From assembly GCF_042492175.1 (NCBI RefSeq), contig NZ_CP170453.1, forward strand, positions 868,001 through 932,000: 64,000 nucleotides of DNA, read 5' to 3'. How positions within the stretch are numbered: position 1 is the first letter of the stretch; every line of letters begins with the position of its first letter. The notes under the pieces were generated by a model. The model was not told where the DNA came from. It worked only from the letters and a program-made list of their open reading frames with translations, and did not search any database. This document shows, one piece after another, positions 44,342-53,059 of the stretch. The position numbers were made by a program, and so were the translations under genes. The stretch is from CAJXSN01 sp947492235. GTDB taxonomy: Bacteria; Pseudomonadota; Alphaproteobacteria; Sphingomonadales; Sphingomonadaceae.

Positions 44342-44842
44342 ATGCAAATCTCGATCCGACAGGAAAGGCCAGGAGATGAGCGCGCCATCCGCACCCTGAC
44401 CGATGCGGCGTTTAAGGACATGCCCTTCAGCGATGGCGATGAAGGCCCGCTGGTCGAGAAATTGCGCGAGGACGGCGATCTGGTGTTGTCGCTCGTCGCA
44501 GTCGATGACGGCGGCAGCATAGTCGGCCATATCGGATTTTCGCCGATCACAATCGAACAGGCCAGCGGACCATGGTTCCAGCTCTCGCCCGTCTCGGTCG
44601 TGCCCGCACACCAGCACAGCGGCATCGGCTCTGCTTTAATCGAGGAAGGCGCTCGCCAGATGGCAGAGCGCGGCGCTCACGGCATCGCACTGGTCGGCAA
44701 CCCTGCTTATTACGGGCGCTTCGGCTTCATTCTGGAGCACGAGGTGACCCTATCACAGCAGATGGACCCGGTCTTGCAGATCAAGACCCTGCAGGGCGAT
44801 CCACCATCGGGCCAGCTGACTCTGGCGCCCGCGTTCGGCTGA
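44342..44842 (+). CDS. GNAT family N-acetyltransferase (second of a pair)
   Basis: Acetyltransferase of 166 residues of the YhbS-like group: MQISIRQERPGDERAIRTLT at the start, LVLSLVAVDDGGSIVGHIGF, LSPVSVVPAHQHSGIGSALI with the acetyl-CoA loop HQHSGIGSALI, and the YhbS-type end ALVGNPAYYGRFGF. The substrate is unknown. It follows the first copy by 11 bases and converges with the beta-helix gene, whose stop lies 10 bases away. Confidence 0.9.
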   Translation: MQISIRQERPGDERAIRTLTDAAFKDMPFSDGDEGPLVEKLREDGDLVLSLVAVDDGGSIVGHIGFSPITIEQASGPWFQLSPVSVVPAHQHSGIGSALIEEGARQMAERGAHGIALVGNPAYYGRFGFILEHEVTLSQQMDPVLQIKTLQGDPPSGQLTLAPAFG

Positions 44843-44852
44843 CAGCCAGCGT

Positions 44853-45878
44853 TCAGCGCTTCTCGTAGCGCTTGAGACCCGCCGCGATGTTGTTGTCTTC
44901 GATGGTCAGATTGTGGCCCGACCAGTCCGCCACGAAGGCGGAATTGCGCGACAAACCCGGCACGAAGCGGGCGTCGTTTCCGGCGATCACCAGACCGTTG
45001 GAGGTGTTCTCCGCACCCTCTGGAGCGACAGCGATGAAGGCGGAGTAGTTTTCCTTGTCGCGGCCTTGGACGAACCAGTTGTTGGTGATCTGGCCCACGC
45101 TGCCGTTGGAAATGTCGATCATGTAATTGGTCGCATTGCCAGCGCTGTCGTCAAAGCTGGAGGCGGCAACGTCGGTGCGCGCGGCGCGGGATTTGACATA
45201 GTGGCCACCCTGCCCGCGTTCGAACCGGCTGCGGGTGACGCGCAGATGCGCGACGCGGCCAATATAGATCGAGTGCGCGCAGCCCCCTGCGCCTTCGCAG
45301 GTGCCGAGGCCGGAGAATGTCGACCGGTCGATGACGATGCGGCTGGGCATGCCATTGGCCGTCAGAATGCCTTGCTGGCTATCGAGGAACCAGCTTTGCG
45401 TGATGGTGAGGTTGCCTTTTTCCAGGCGGATACCGGCGCCGTTAGCGTCGGGCACGGCCATGTTCTTGAACACGATCCCGGCGATATTGGCGTCCTGCCC
45501 GCGCAGGACCAGCGCGGCCTTGCCTTCGCAGGTGCCGCCATCGAACACCACGTCGCCTGCGGTGGAGGCGAGATAGGAGACCGAGCCGCCCTTCTGCACG
45601 GCGCAATCGCGATAGGTGCCGGAGCGGATGGCAATGCTGCCCTGCCCGTCGCCAATCGCATCCACTGCCGCCTGCAGGGATCCGAAGCCCTGCCCGCTTT
45701 CGACCACGGTGAAGGGCGCGGGCGCCCCCTGCGCCAGCAATGCCGCAGCGGGAATCAGCGCGATCGCGGCAGCTGCAATAGCTCCGCCAATCAGCACGGA
45801 AGGTCGGCTGAGCGGCTTGGCCTGATTGTATTCCACAGGCGTCAGAAAAGTGGGCGAGTTGAGCGAGGAATGTGTCAT
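44853..45878 (-). CDS. Anchored right-handed parallel beta-helix protein
   Basis: Protein of 341 residues. A cytoplasmic start (about 1-27), then a single hydrophobic segment (IGGAIAAAAIALIPAAALL, about 31-49), then a pectate-lyase-like beta helix with a GFGSLQAAVDAI start and repeated turns such as GAGIRLEKGNLTITQSWFLD and SIYIGRVAHLRVTRSRFERG. The two cysteines in GLGTCEGAGGC may pair. No catalytic residues of polysaccharide lyases are obvious, so it may bind or shape glycan rather than cut it. A CtrA-like site sits 25-39 bases before the start. Confidence 0.82.
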   Translation of the reverse strand: MTHSSLNSPTFLTPVEYNQAKPLSRPSVLIGGAIAAAAIALIPAAALLAQGAPAPFTVVESGQGFGSLQAAVDAIGDGQGSIAIRSGTYRDCAVQKGGSVSYLASTAGDVVFDGGTCEGKAALVLRGQDANIAGIVFKNMAVPDANGAGIRLEKGNLTITQSWFLDSQQGILTANGMPSRIVIDRSTFSGLGTCEGAGGCAHSIYIGRVAHLRVTRSRFERGQGGHYVKSRAARTDVAASSFDDSAGNATNYMIDISNGSVGQITNNWFVQGRDKENYSAFIAVAPEGAENTSNGLVIAGNDARFVPGLSRNSAFVADWSGHNLTIEDNNIAAGLKRYEKR

Positions 45879-45902
45879 GCTGCTACGCGTAACGAAAAAA
45901 GG

Positions 45903-45917
45903 TTAACGACCCGTCAA
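45903..45917 (-). promoter_or_regulatory. CtrA-like site upstream of the beta-helix gene
   Basis: On the minus strand the sequence TTGA-N7-TTAA followed by CC matches the TTAA-N7-TTAA consensus in 7 of 8 positions. It lies 25 to 39 bases before the ATG, at the same distance as the CtrA boxes before the diguanylate cyclase. Confidence 0.45.
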
Positions 45918-45938
45918 CCTCTGCAATGGAGTGCCGTC

Positions 45939-47813
45939 CTAGTGCCGCCGGATACAGTCGAGGAAGCGCTCGCCATAGGCCTCCAGCTTCTTCGCCCCGA
46001 CACCGTTAATCGTCGCCAGCGCATCGAGAGTTGCCGGACGCTCGCTCGCCATCGCCCGCAGCACCGCATCGTGAAAGATAACATAGGGCGGCACTTGCCC
46101 TTCCAGCGCGAGTTCGCGGCGCAATTCGCGCAAGGCATCGAACAGCGGATCGCCCACCGGATTGGGCGTGCGTTCACGCCTGCCGGATCGCGGCGCACGC
46201 TTGGGAGGCTGAACAATGGTCACGTCCATCTCGCCTTTCAGGATCGCCTTGGCATCGCCGCCCAGCGCCAGCCCGCCATGCTCGGTCGCAACCAGCGCGC
46301 CGCGCGCCTGCAAGGCCCGCGCCACCGGGCGCAGCAGCGCTGCCTCCTCGCCTGCGACAATTCCGAACACGCTCAGCCGGTCATGGCCGCGCTGCTCGAT
46401 GCGCTCGTCGCTGCTGCCGGTCAGCACCTTCTGTAGATGGCCGAAGCCGAAACTCTGCCCCGTTCGGTAAGCGGCAGAGAGCAGCTTGCGCGACACTTGG
46501 GTCGCATCGATCACGCCGGGCGCATCCAGACAATTGTCGCAATTGCCGCACTTGGCCGGCGGGTCCTCGCCAAAATGCCTGAGCAACAGCGCGCGGCGGC
46601 ACTCAGGCGTTTCGACCAGCATGGCCAGCGCATCCAGCCGCTTGGCATCGCCCGCCCGCCGGTCATCAGGCAGTTCGCCCAGCCGCTGGCGCGCAGTGGC
46701 AAAGTCACCGGCGGCCCACAGCATCACCGCCTGAGCCGGGTCACCATCGCGGCCCGCGCGGCCGGTTTCCTGATAATAGGCCTCGATCGATTTGGGTACG
46801 CTGGCATGGGCCACAAAGCGCACATCCGGCTTGTCGATCCCCATGCCGAACGCGATGGTCGCGACCATCACCATGTCCTCGCTCGCCACAAAGCGTGCCT
46901 GATGATCGGCCCGCACCTGCGGATCGAGTCCGGCATGATACGGCAACACATCGCGCCCGGTCGCCGCCGCCAGCTTGGCCGCGATGTCCTCTACCTTCTT
47001 GCGCGTGGGCGCGTAGACAATACCGGGTCCCGGATTGTCGGCCATCAGCTGGGTCAGCTGGCGGACCGGATTGTCGCGGTGGCGGACAGTGTAGCGGATA
47101 TTGGGCCGGTCGAACCCGGCAACGATCAGGCCGCCTTCGGGAATGCCCAGCTGCGTCAGAATATCTGCCCGCGTTGCCTCGTCCGCCGTCGCCGTCAGCG
47201 CGAGGCGCGGCACATCGTCGAACCGGTCCATCAGCGGGCGCAGCTGGCGGTAATCGGGCCGGAAATCATGCCCCCATTCGGACACGCAATGCGCCTCGTC
47301 GATGGCGAATAGCGCAATCGGGGCCGCAGTCAGCAGGTCACAAAAGGCCGGCTGACTGGCGCGTTCGGGCGCGACATACAGCAGATCGAGCTGGCCTGCG
47401 CGGTAGGCGTCCATCGTTTCGCGCCAGTCGCTGTCGGCACTGGTCAGTGTCGCGGCGCGGATCCCGTTGGCGCGGGCGGAGCGCAGCTGATCATGCATCA
47501 GCGCGATCAGCGGAGATATGACCACACAGGTCCCCTCCAGCATCGCCGCCGGCAACTGGTAGGTCAGCGACTTGCCCGCACCGGTGGGCATCACGGCAAG
47601 CGTGGAGGCCCCCTTCAGAACCCGCGAGACAACCTCCGCCTGCCGTCCGCGAAAATCGCTAAAGCCGAACAATTCACGCAGAGTCTCGCGCGCCGCGTCC
47701 AGCCCATCTTCCGGGCCGGTGCCTGGAAGGCTATTTCTTGTGTCAGGGGCGGTCGCTGCGTCCATCTGGCAGGCCATGCCACACATCGGGCTTTCCGCAA
47801 GCAGGATGGACAT
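45939..47813 (-). CDS. recQ: ATP-dependent DNA helicase RecQ
   Basis: 3'-5' helicase of 624 residues for recombination and replication-fork repair. Walker A is MPTGAGKSLTYQLPA near 75, the DEAH box AIDEAHCVSEWGHDFRPDY near 180, then the second RecA lobe with TGRAGRDG, a zinc-binding RQC element (CRRALLLRHFGE and CGNCDNC) and a C-terminal HRDC domain (about 545-624). The frame continues to 47876, but the ATG at 47813 has AAGGGGG upstream. It is divergent from a small lipoprotein gene over 77 bases. Confidence 0.94.
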   Translation of the reverse strand: MSILLAESPMCGMACQMDAATAPDTRNSLPGTGPEDGLDAARETLRELFGFSDFRGRQAEVVSRVLKGASTLAVMPTGAGKSLTYQLPAAMLEGTCVVISPLIALMHDQLRSARANGIRAATLTSADSDWRETMDAYRAGQLDLLYVAPERASQPAFCDLLTAAPIALFAIDEAHCVSEWGHDFRPDYRQLRPLMDRFDDVPRLALTATADEATRADILTQLGIPEGGLIVAGFDRPNIRYTVRHRDNPVRQLTQLMADNPGPGIVYAPTRKKVEDIAAKLAAATGRDVLPYHAGLDPQVRADHQARFVASEDMVMVATIAFGMGIDKPDVRFVAHASVPKSIEAYYQETGRAGRDGDPAQAVMLWAAGDFATARQRLGELPDDRRAGDAKRLDALAMLVETPECRRALLLRHFGEDPPAKCGNCDNCLDAPGVIDATQVSRKLLSAAYRTGQSFGFGHLQKVLTGSSDERIEQRGHDRLSVFGIVAGEEAALLRPVARALQARGALVATEHGGLALGGDAKAILKGEMDVTIVQPPKRAPRSGRRERTPNPVGDPLFDALRELRRELALEGQVPPYVIFHDAVLRAMASERPATLDALATINGVGAKKLEAYGERFLDCIRRH

Positions 47814-47890
47814 GTGTTTTCCCCCTTTGCCCGCAGCGCGATGCGCGGCTAGAACAGGCGCACAATCATATAACAATCAGGAGCGCACCC

Positions 47891-48295
47891 ATGAAAACCG
47901 TATTGAAAACAGCTTTCGCCCTTACCGGAGCGCTTGCTCTGGCCGCCTGCGGCAGCAGCGATGATGCCTCGGAAGAAGCAGTCGCCGACACGGTTGAGAT
48001 CCCGGCTGACGAAGCGATGGAAGGCGTCACCGCAGAGCCTGTGGTCGACGAGAATGTTGCGCCCGCACCTGCTCCGGTCGTGGAAGAGGACGAAGCGAGC
48101 GATCCAGAACCGACAGCCGCCGACGTAGCGAGCGCCGAGACAGCCGGTGAAGCCGCCGCTGCGGCTGCCGCAGACGTAGCAGCGATTGCCGCCGGTGCCG
48201 CCGCCGCCACGGAAGATGCTGCCAATGACGGGGCAGACGCCATGGAAGACGCGGTCGATGCGGGCGAAGACGCCGTCAACGAAGCTACCGAGTAA
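47891..48295 (+). CDS. Small acidic lipoprotein
   Basis: Protein of 134 residues with a lipoprotein signal, LALAAC (Cys about 20). The mature part is strongly acidic and low-complexity: Glu/Asp/Ala-rich, with a central alanine stretch (AAAAAAADVAAIAAGAAAAT) that may be helical, and a tail NDGADAMEDAVDAGEDAVNE. The tail words resemble those of the 54944 lipoprotein. No domain is recognised. AGGAG lies 8 bases before the ATG. The frame is open from 47738, but that part overlaps recQ. Confidence 0.78.
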   Translation: MKTVLKTAFALTGALALAACGSSDDASEEAVADTVEIPADEAMEGVTAEPVVDENVAPAPAPVVEEDEASDPEPTAADVASAETAGEAAAAAAADVAAIAAGAAAATEDAANDGADAMEDAVDAGEDAVNEATE

Positions 48296-48312
48296 AGCGG
48301 CGACTGTCTGCC

Positions 48313-48549
48313 ATGATTTCTCGCCACAAAGCGTCGACCGCAATTGCAGCCATCGCCCTGCTCTCCGCCTGTGGTCCCTCGGACAATGATCCGGGGCCGG
48401 GCGGGGTCTCGGTGGGTGAGGCGCGCGCGCTGGACGAGGCCGCAGAAATGATCGAAGCGCGGCGTCTGCCGCCCGATACGCTGGGCAACGCGGCACCGGA
48501 GACAGAAACGCCAGCCGCTGAAGGCGCGCAAGAGGAGCCCACCGAATGA
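48313..48549 (+). CDS. Small lipoprotein of unknown function
   Basis: Protein of 78 residues with lipobox LLSAC (Cys about 20), then a short acidic, proline-rich mature part (ARALDEAAEMIEARRLPPDT). I recognise no domain. The evidence for a real gene is the lipoprotein signal and the four-base overlap (ATGA) with the acyl-CoA dehydrogenase gene, a hallmark of coupled genes in this window. It follows the acidic lipoprotein by 17 bases. Confidence 0.65.
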   Translation: MISRHKASTAIAAIALLSACGPSDNDPGPGGVSVGEARALDEAAEMIEARRLPPDTLGNAAPETETPAAEGAQEEPTE

Positions 48550-49721
48550 TCAATGAAGGTATGGACGCTGACACATTCGCGCAGTTCATCGAGCAGCTGG
48601 AGCGCTATGTCCGCGAACGCCTGATCCCGGCGGAAAAGGACGTGATCGCGAATGACGCGATCCCCGAAGACATCGTCGCGGAAATGAAGGAAATGGGCCT
48701 ATTCGGCCTGACTGTGCCGGAAGATTTCGGCGGCGCAGGGCTAAACACGCAGCAATATGCGAAGGTGGTCAACACCATGGCCTATGCCGCGCCGGCCTAT
48801 CGATCGATCTTCTCGATCAATGTCGGGATGTTCAATTCGGCGATCAAGAACGGCGGCACACCCGAACAGCAGGCGGAATGGTGGCCGCGTATTGCCGCCG
48901 GAGAAATCGCCTGTTTCGGGCTGACCGAACCCGGTTCAGGCTCCGACAGTGCGGCCATGGCGACCTTTGCCAAGCCCGATCCCAGCGGCAATGGCTGGGT
49001 CTTGAACGGCTCCAAACGCTACATCACCAATGCTCCGCACGCCGATGTCGCGCTGATCATGGCTCGCACTGAGAAGGAAGCGCTGCCCAAAAACGCGCAT
49101 GTCAGCGCTTTCATCGTGCCAATGGATACGCCGGGCATGTCGACCAGCAGCCCCGACAAGAAGATGGGCCAGTCGGGCAGCCATATCTCGGATGTGATGC
49201 TGGACGATGTTCATGTGCCGGGCGAGGCGCTGCTGGGCGGCGAGACGGGCAAGGGCTTCCGCTTTGCCATGCAGAGCCTCGACAACGGGCGCATTTCGGT
49301 AGGTGCCGCCTCGGCAGGGTATGCCCGCCGCGCGCTCGACAGCGCGGTGCAATACGCCAATGAGCGACAGGCCTTTGGCGAACCGATCGCCAATTTCCAG
49401 CTGATCCAGCAGATGCTGGCCGAAAGCTGGACCGAGATTTACGCTGCCGAGGCAATGATGGCCGATGTCACCGCGCGGGTCGACCGAGGCGAGAACACGG
49501 TAAAGCACGCTGCCGCTTTCAAAGTCTTCGCCAGCGAAATGTGCGGCCGGGTCGTCGACCGGGTGGTGCAGGTCTATGGCGGCGCGGGCTATCTGGCCGA
49601 ATACGATGCCGAACGGTTCTTCCGCGATGCGCGCATTTACCGGATTTACGAGGGCACGACCCAAATCCTCGAGCTGCAAATCGCCAAGCATATGCTGCGC
49701 GAATGGGCAGCGGCTGCCTGA
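48546..49721 (+). CDS. Acyl-CoA dehydrogenase
   Basis: FAD enzyme of 391 residues that oxidises acyl-CoA to enoyl-CoA. Visible motifs: GLTEPGSGSDSAAM (substrate/FAD), YITNAPHADVALIM, VYGGAGYLAEYDAERFFRDARI and the catalytic Glu in IYEGTTQILELQI near residue 372, the position used by butyryl/medium-chain type enzymes. This differs from the internal Glu of the IVD at the left of the window. It is the first gene of a four-gene CoA operon: dehydrogenase, CoA transferase, thiolase, dehydratase. Substrate unknown. Confidence 0.9.
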   Translation: MINEGMDADTFAQFIEQLERYVRERLIPAEKDVIANDAIPEDIVAEMKEMGLFGLTVPEDFGGAGLNTQQYAKVVNTMAYAAPAYRSIFSINVGMFNSAIKNGGTPEQQAEWWPRIAAGEIACFGLTEPGSGSDSAAMATFAKPDPSGNGWVLNGSKRYITNAPHADVALIMARTEKEALPKNAHVSAFIVPMDTPGMSTSSPDKKMGQSGSHISDVMLDDVHVPGEALLGGETGKGFRFAMQSLDNGRISVGAASAGYARRALDSAVQYANERQAFGEPIANFQLIQQMLAESWTEIYAAEAMMADVTARVDRGENTVKHAAAFKVFASEMCGRVVDRVVQVYGGAGYLAEYDAERFFRDARIYRIYEGTTQILELQIAKHMLREWAAAA

Positions 49722-49722
49722 C

Positions 49723-50967
49723 GTGTATCAACTTCTCAATGACCTGAGCATCGTCGAAGTCTCCAGCTTCGTCGCTTCACCCACCGCCGGGCTGTATTGC
49801 GCGCAAATGGGTGCAGAAGTCATCCGCGTGGACCATGTCGCAGGGGGCCTCGATTACGACCGCTTCATGCTGACCGAAGAGGGACGCTCGCTCAGCTGGG
49901 AAAACCTCAACCGCGCCAAGAAATCGGTCGCGCTGGACCTGCGCAGCGGCGAAGGGCGCGAGCTGTGCGCACAACTGGCAGGCCAGACGGGGCAGTGCAT
50001 CACCAATTTGCCGGAGCGAAGTTTTCTGGGCCACGCCGCGATGCAGGCGCACCGTCCAGACAATCGCACTGACATGATCAGCGTGCGGATCATGGGCTGG
50101 CATGACGGGCGTCAGGCCATGGACTTTACCGTCAATGCCGCCAGCGGGTATCCGCTGATGGGCGGGCCGGAGGACTGGGACCCGGACACCGCGCCGCCGG
50201 TCAACCAGATCCTGCCTGCGTGGGATTTTATCACCGGGGCCTATTGCGCCTTTGCCCTGATGGCCGCGCTGCGCCACCGCGACGCCACCGGGGAAGGCAG
50301 CGAATTGCGCGTGCCGCTGGGCGATGTGGCCATCGGCACAGTCGCCAATTCGGGCATGATGGCGGAAATGCTCTATCGCGGCGGGGACCGGGAGCGGCTG
50401 GGCAATGCCATCTGGGGCGCGTTCGGCCGCGATTTCCGTAGCAAGGACGGCGTGCGCTTTATGGTCGCCGCGCTGACCGCAAAGCAATGGGCGGGCCTCG
50501 TCGAAGCGTTCAATCTGGGCGAGGCGATTGGTTCTCTCGAAAAAGAGCTGGGCGTGGATTTCAGCGCCGGGGATGAGCCGCGCTTCACCCATCGCCACCG
50601 GCTATTCGATCTGTTCCAGAATGTCGCCAGCGGGCTGAAATATGCCAAGCTGGAAAAACGCATGGCGGCGGCGGGCACCACGTTCGAGAAATACCGCACC
50701 GCGCACGAGGCCGCGCAGGACCCGCAGCTCGTGGGCGATAATCCGCTGTTCGGCCCCTCGCCCGCCAATCCCAGCGGGTTCGGATATCCTGCCCCGCGCA
50801 GTTTCGCCAATATCCCGGAGCGTGAGGCCGGCGACCCCGCCCCTGCGCCATATCTGGGCCAGCACAGCGAAGAAGTCCTGGCCGAGCGGCTGGGCCTGGG
50901 CAGCGGCAGTATCGGCGATCTGATTGATCGCGGCATCGTGCGCACCAGCGACAAGAACAACCGATAG
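49723..50967 (+). CDS. Family III (CaiB/BaiF) CoA transferase
   Basis: Enzyme of 414 residues that moves CoA between acids through an aspartyl-CoA thioester. Motifs: LSIVEVSSFVASPTAGLYCAQMGAEVIRVD at the start in part, LNRAKKSVALDLRS, and the GALL-region SGYPLMGGPEDW with the expected catalytic neighbourhood (HDGRQAMDFTV, where the usual catalytic Asp would be D in MDFTV). The GTG at 49723 begins one base after the dehydrogenase stop; an ATG far upstream at 49576 lies inside the previous gene. The acid handled is unknown. Confidence 0.85.
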   Translation: MYQLLNDLSIVEVSSFVASPTAGLYCAQMGAEVIRVDHVAGGLDYDRFMLTEEGRSLSWENLNRAKKSVALDLRSGEGRELCAQLAGQTGQCITNLPERSFLGHAAMQAHRPDNRTDMISVRIMGWHDGRQAMDFTVNAASGYPLMGGPEDWDPDTAPPVNQILPAWDFITGAYCAFALMAALRHRDATGEGSELRVPLGDVAIGTVANSGMMAEMLYRGGDRERLGNAIWGAFGRDFRSKDGVRFMVAALTAKQWAGLVEAFNLGEAIGSLEKELGVDFSAGDEPRFTHRHRLFDLFQNVASGLKYAKLEKRMAAAGTTFEKYRTAHEAAQDPQLVGDNPLFGPSPANPSGFGYPAPRSFANIPEREAGDPAPAPYLGQHSEEVLAERLGLGSGSIGDLIDRGIVRTSDKNNR

Positions 50968-50979
50968 GAACCGTCCGAT

Positions 50980-52206
50980 ATGTCCAGAAGAGCCGCAATC
51001 GTCTCGCCGCTTCGCACGCCGGTCGGCAAGTTCCTCGGCACGCTGGCACCGATGGATGCCGGGCAATTGGGGGCTGTAATCCTGAAGGCGCTGATGGAGC
51101 GCACCGGGATCGATCCCGCACGGGTCGACGATGTGGTTTTCAGTCAGGGCTACGGCAACGGCGAGGCCCCGTGCATCGGGCACTGGTCATGGCTGGCAGC
51201 CGATCTGCCTTTGGAAGTACCGGGATATCAGCTCGACCGGCGCTGCGGATCGGGACTGCAGGCCATCGCCAACGCGGCGATGATGGTCGAGACCGGGATG
51301 GCCGACGTGGTGGTCGCGGGCGGCTGCGAGAGCATGTCCAATGTAGAGCACTACACCACGCAGGGCCGCCACGGCGCGCGGATGGGCGACCTGACCCTGC
51401 ATGATCGGCTGAGCCGGGGCCGTGTGATGAGCCAGCCAATCGAGCGCTTCGGCGTGATTACCGGCATGATCGAAACGGCGGAAAACCTCGCCAAGGATTA
51501 CAATATCTCGCGCGAGGCAGCCGATGCTTTTGCCGTGCGCAGCCACCAGAACGCGGCTGCGGCGTGGGACGCAGGCAAGTTCGATGCACAGCTCGTCCCT
51601 ATCGACGTACCGCAACGGCGCGGCGATCCGGTCACTTTCTCGGAGGACGAAGGCTACCGCGCCGATGCCGACATGGAAACGCTCGGCAAATTGCGCGCCA
51701 TCGAAGGGCGGCAAAACCCCGAGGCGATCGTGACGGCAGGCAATGCCAGCCAGCAAAACGATGCCGCTGCCGCGTGTCTGGTGGTGGCCGAAGACAAGCT
51801 GGAGGAATTGGGGCTGGAGCCGATGCTGTGGTTCGGCGGCTGGGCGGCGGCAGGCTGCGACCCCTCGCGCATGGGCATCGGCCCTGTGCCGGCGGTTGAG
51901 CGGCTGTTCGAACGGCGCGGATACAACTGGGACGATATCGGGCTCGTCGAACTCAACGAAGCCTTCGCGCCGCAAGTGCTGGCGGTGCTGAAAGGCTGGG
52001 GCTGGAGCGAGGATGACAGCCGCCGCGATATCCTCAACGTCAACGGCTCGGGCATTTCGCTGGGCCATCCCATCGGCGCGACCGGCGGGCGCATTCTGGC
52101 CGACATGGCGCATGAAATGCACCGCCGCGAAGTGCGCTACGGCCTCGAAACCATGTGCATCGGCGGCGGGCAAGGCATCGCTGCGGTATTCGAGCGCGCG
52201 GTCTGA
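50980..52206 (+). CDS. Acetyl-CoA acetyltransferase (thiolase)
   Basis: Thiolase of 408 residues. The acylated Cys is Cys89 in DRRCGSGLQAI, the general-base His lies in GHPIGATGGRI near 361, and the second Cys in CIGGGQGIAAV near 393. All three are in place, so Claisen condensation or thiolysis is likely. Within the operon it probably performs the final cleavage. AGGA is about 9 bases before the ATG. It ends one base before the dehydratase start. Confidence 0.93.
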   Translation: MSRRAAIVSPLRTPVGKFLGTLAPMDAGQLGAVILKALMERTGIDPARVDDVVFSQGYGNGEAPCIGHWSWLAADLPLEVPGYQLDRRCGSGLQAIANAAMMVETGMADVVVAGGCESMSNVEHYTTQGRHGARMGDLTLHDRLSRGRVMSQPIERFGVITGMIETAENLAKDYNISREAADAFAVRSHQNAAAAWDAGKFDAQLVPIDVPQRRGDPVTFSEDEGYRADADMETLGKLRAIEGRQNPEAIVTAGNASQQNDAAAACLVVAEDKLEELGLEPMLWFGGWAAAGCDPSRMGIGPVPAVERLFERRGYNWDDIGLVELNEAFAPQVLAVLKGWGWSEDDSRRDILNVNGSGISLGHPIGATGGRILADMAHEMHRREVRYGLETMCIGGGQGIAAVFERAV

Positions 52207-52207
52207 C

Positions 52208-53059
52208 ATGGCCGGGTGGGACGCGTGGATCGGGCGCGAGCAGAGTGGCCGCGACACGCTCACACCGCAGCACGCATTCCAATGGTGCTCCACCTTCGAT
52301 CTCGAATGGCCCGGCGATGGGGTGATGCCGCAGGGCATCCACTTCGCGCTGTGCACGCCCGAAGCGCGCACCGATTGCCTTGGCGAGGACGGCCACCCGG
52401 CGCGCGATGACAATCCGGACAGTTTCCTTCCCCCGTTCCCGATGCCGCGCCGGATGTGGGCCTCAAGCGAGATCGATTTCATAGCCCCCATTGCAATAGG
52501 CGCGGACATCGACCGCACCAGCCGCGTCGCGTCTATCAGCGAGAAGGACGGCGGATCGGGCAAACTCGCCTTCGTCCAAGTCGCGCATGAGACGACGAGC
52601 AATGGCACTTTGTCGGTGCGCGAGACCCAAACGCTGGTTTACCGCGATGCGGCTGCAGCCGATGCGCCGCTCAGCCCACCGGAGATGGGCGAAGGCGCAT
52701 TCGATCCCTCCGCATGGGACGCACATAGCGGCCTGACGCCGGATCCCCGGCTGCTGTTTCGCTACTCGGCGCTGACCTTCAACACCCACCGCATCCATTA
52801 CGATTTGCCCTATGCCCAGACGCAAGAGCGCTATCGCGGGCTGGTCGTCCACGGGCCACTCACTGCCAGTCTGCTGCTGCAATTGGCGGCGAGGGAGCTG
52901 GGCGAGAATAGGGTGCGGAAGTTCTCATTCCGGGGCGTGTCACCCGCTATCACGGGCGAGCCGCTGCATCTGGTGATGCGCCGCAGCGAGGGCGACTACG
53001 AACTGGGCGCGTTTGCCTCAGATGGCCGACAGGTGATGAAGGCGAGCGCCTCGATCTGA
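52208..53059 (+). CDS. HTD2/FAS1-like hotdog dehydratase (hydroxyacyl-CoA or mesaconyl-CoA hydratase type)
   Basis: Protein of 283 residues with a hotdog fold of the HTD2 group. The C-terminal half carries the signature FRYSALTFNTHRIHYDLPYA followed by YRGLVVHGPLTASLL, with the His-Arg-Ile-His-Tyr-Asp core as the likely active site; the N-terminal half (about 1-140) is a second hotdog copy, PRRMWASSEIDFIAPIAIG. Related enzymes hydrate mesaconyl-CoA, itaconyl-CoA or enoyl-acyl substrates, so a branched or dicarboxylic CoA pathway is plausible. ATG at 52208 follows the thiolase stop by one base. Confidence 0.85.
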   Translation: MAGWDAWIGREQSGRDTLTPQHAFQWCSTFDLEWPGDGVMPQGIHFALCTPEARTDCLGEDGHPARDDNPDSFLPPFPMPRRMWASSEIDFIAPIAIGADIDRTSRVASISEKDGGSGKLAFVQVAHETTSNGTLSVRETQTLVYRDAAAADAPLSPPEMGEGAFDPSAWDAHSGLTPDPRLLFRYSALTFNTHRIHYDLPYAQTQERYRGLVVHGPLTASLLLQLAARELGENRVRKFSFRGVSPAITGEPLHLVMRRSEGDYELGAFASDGRQVMKASASI

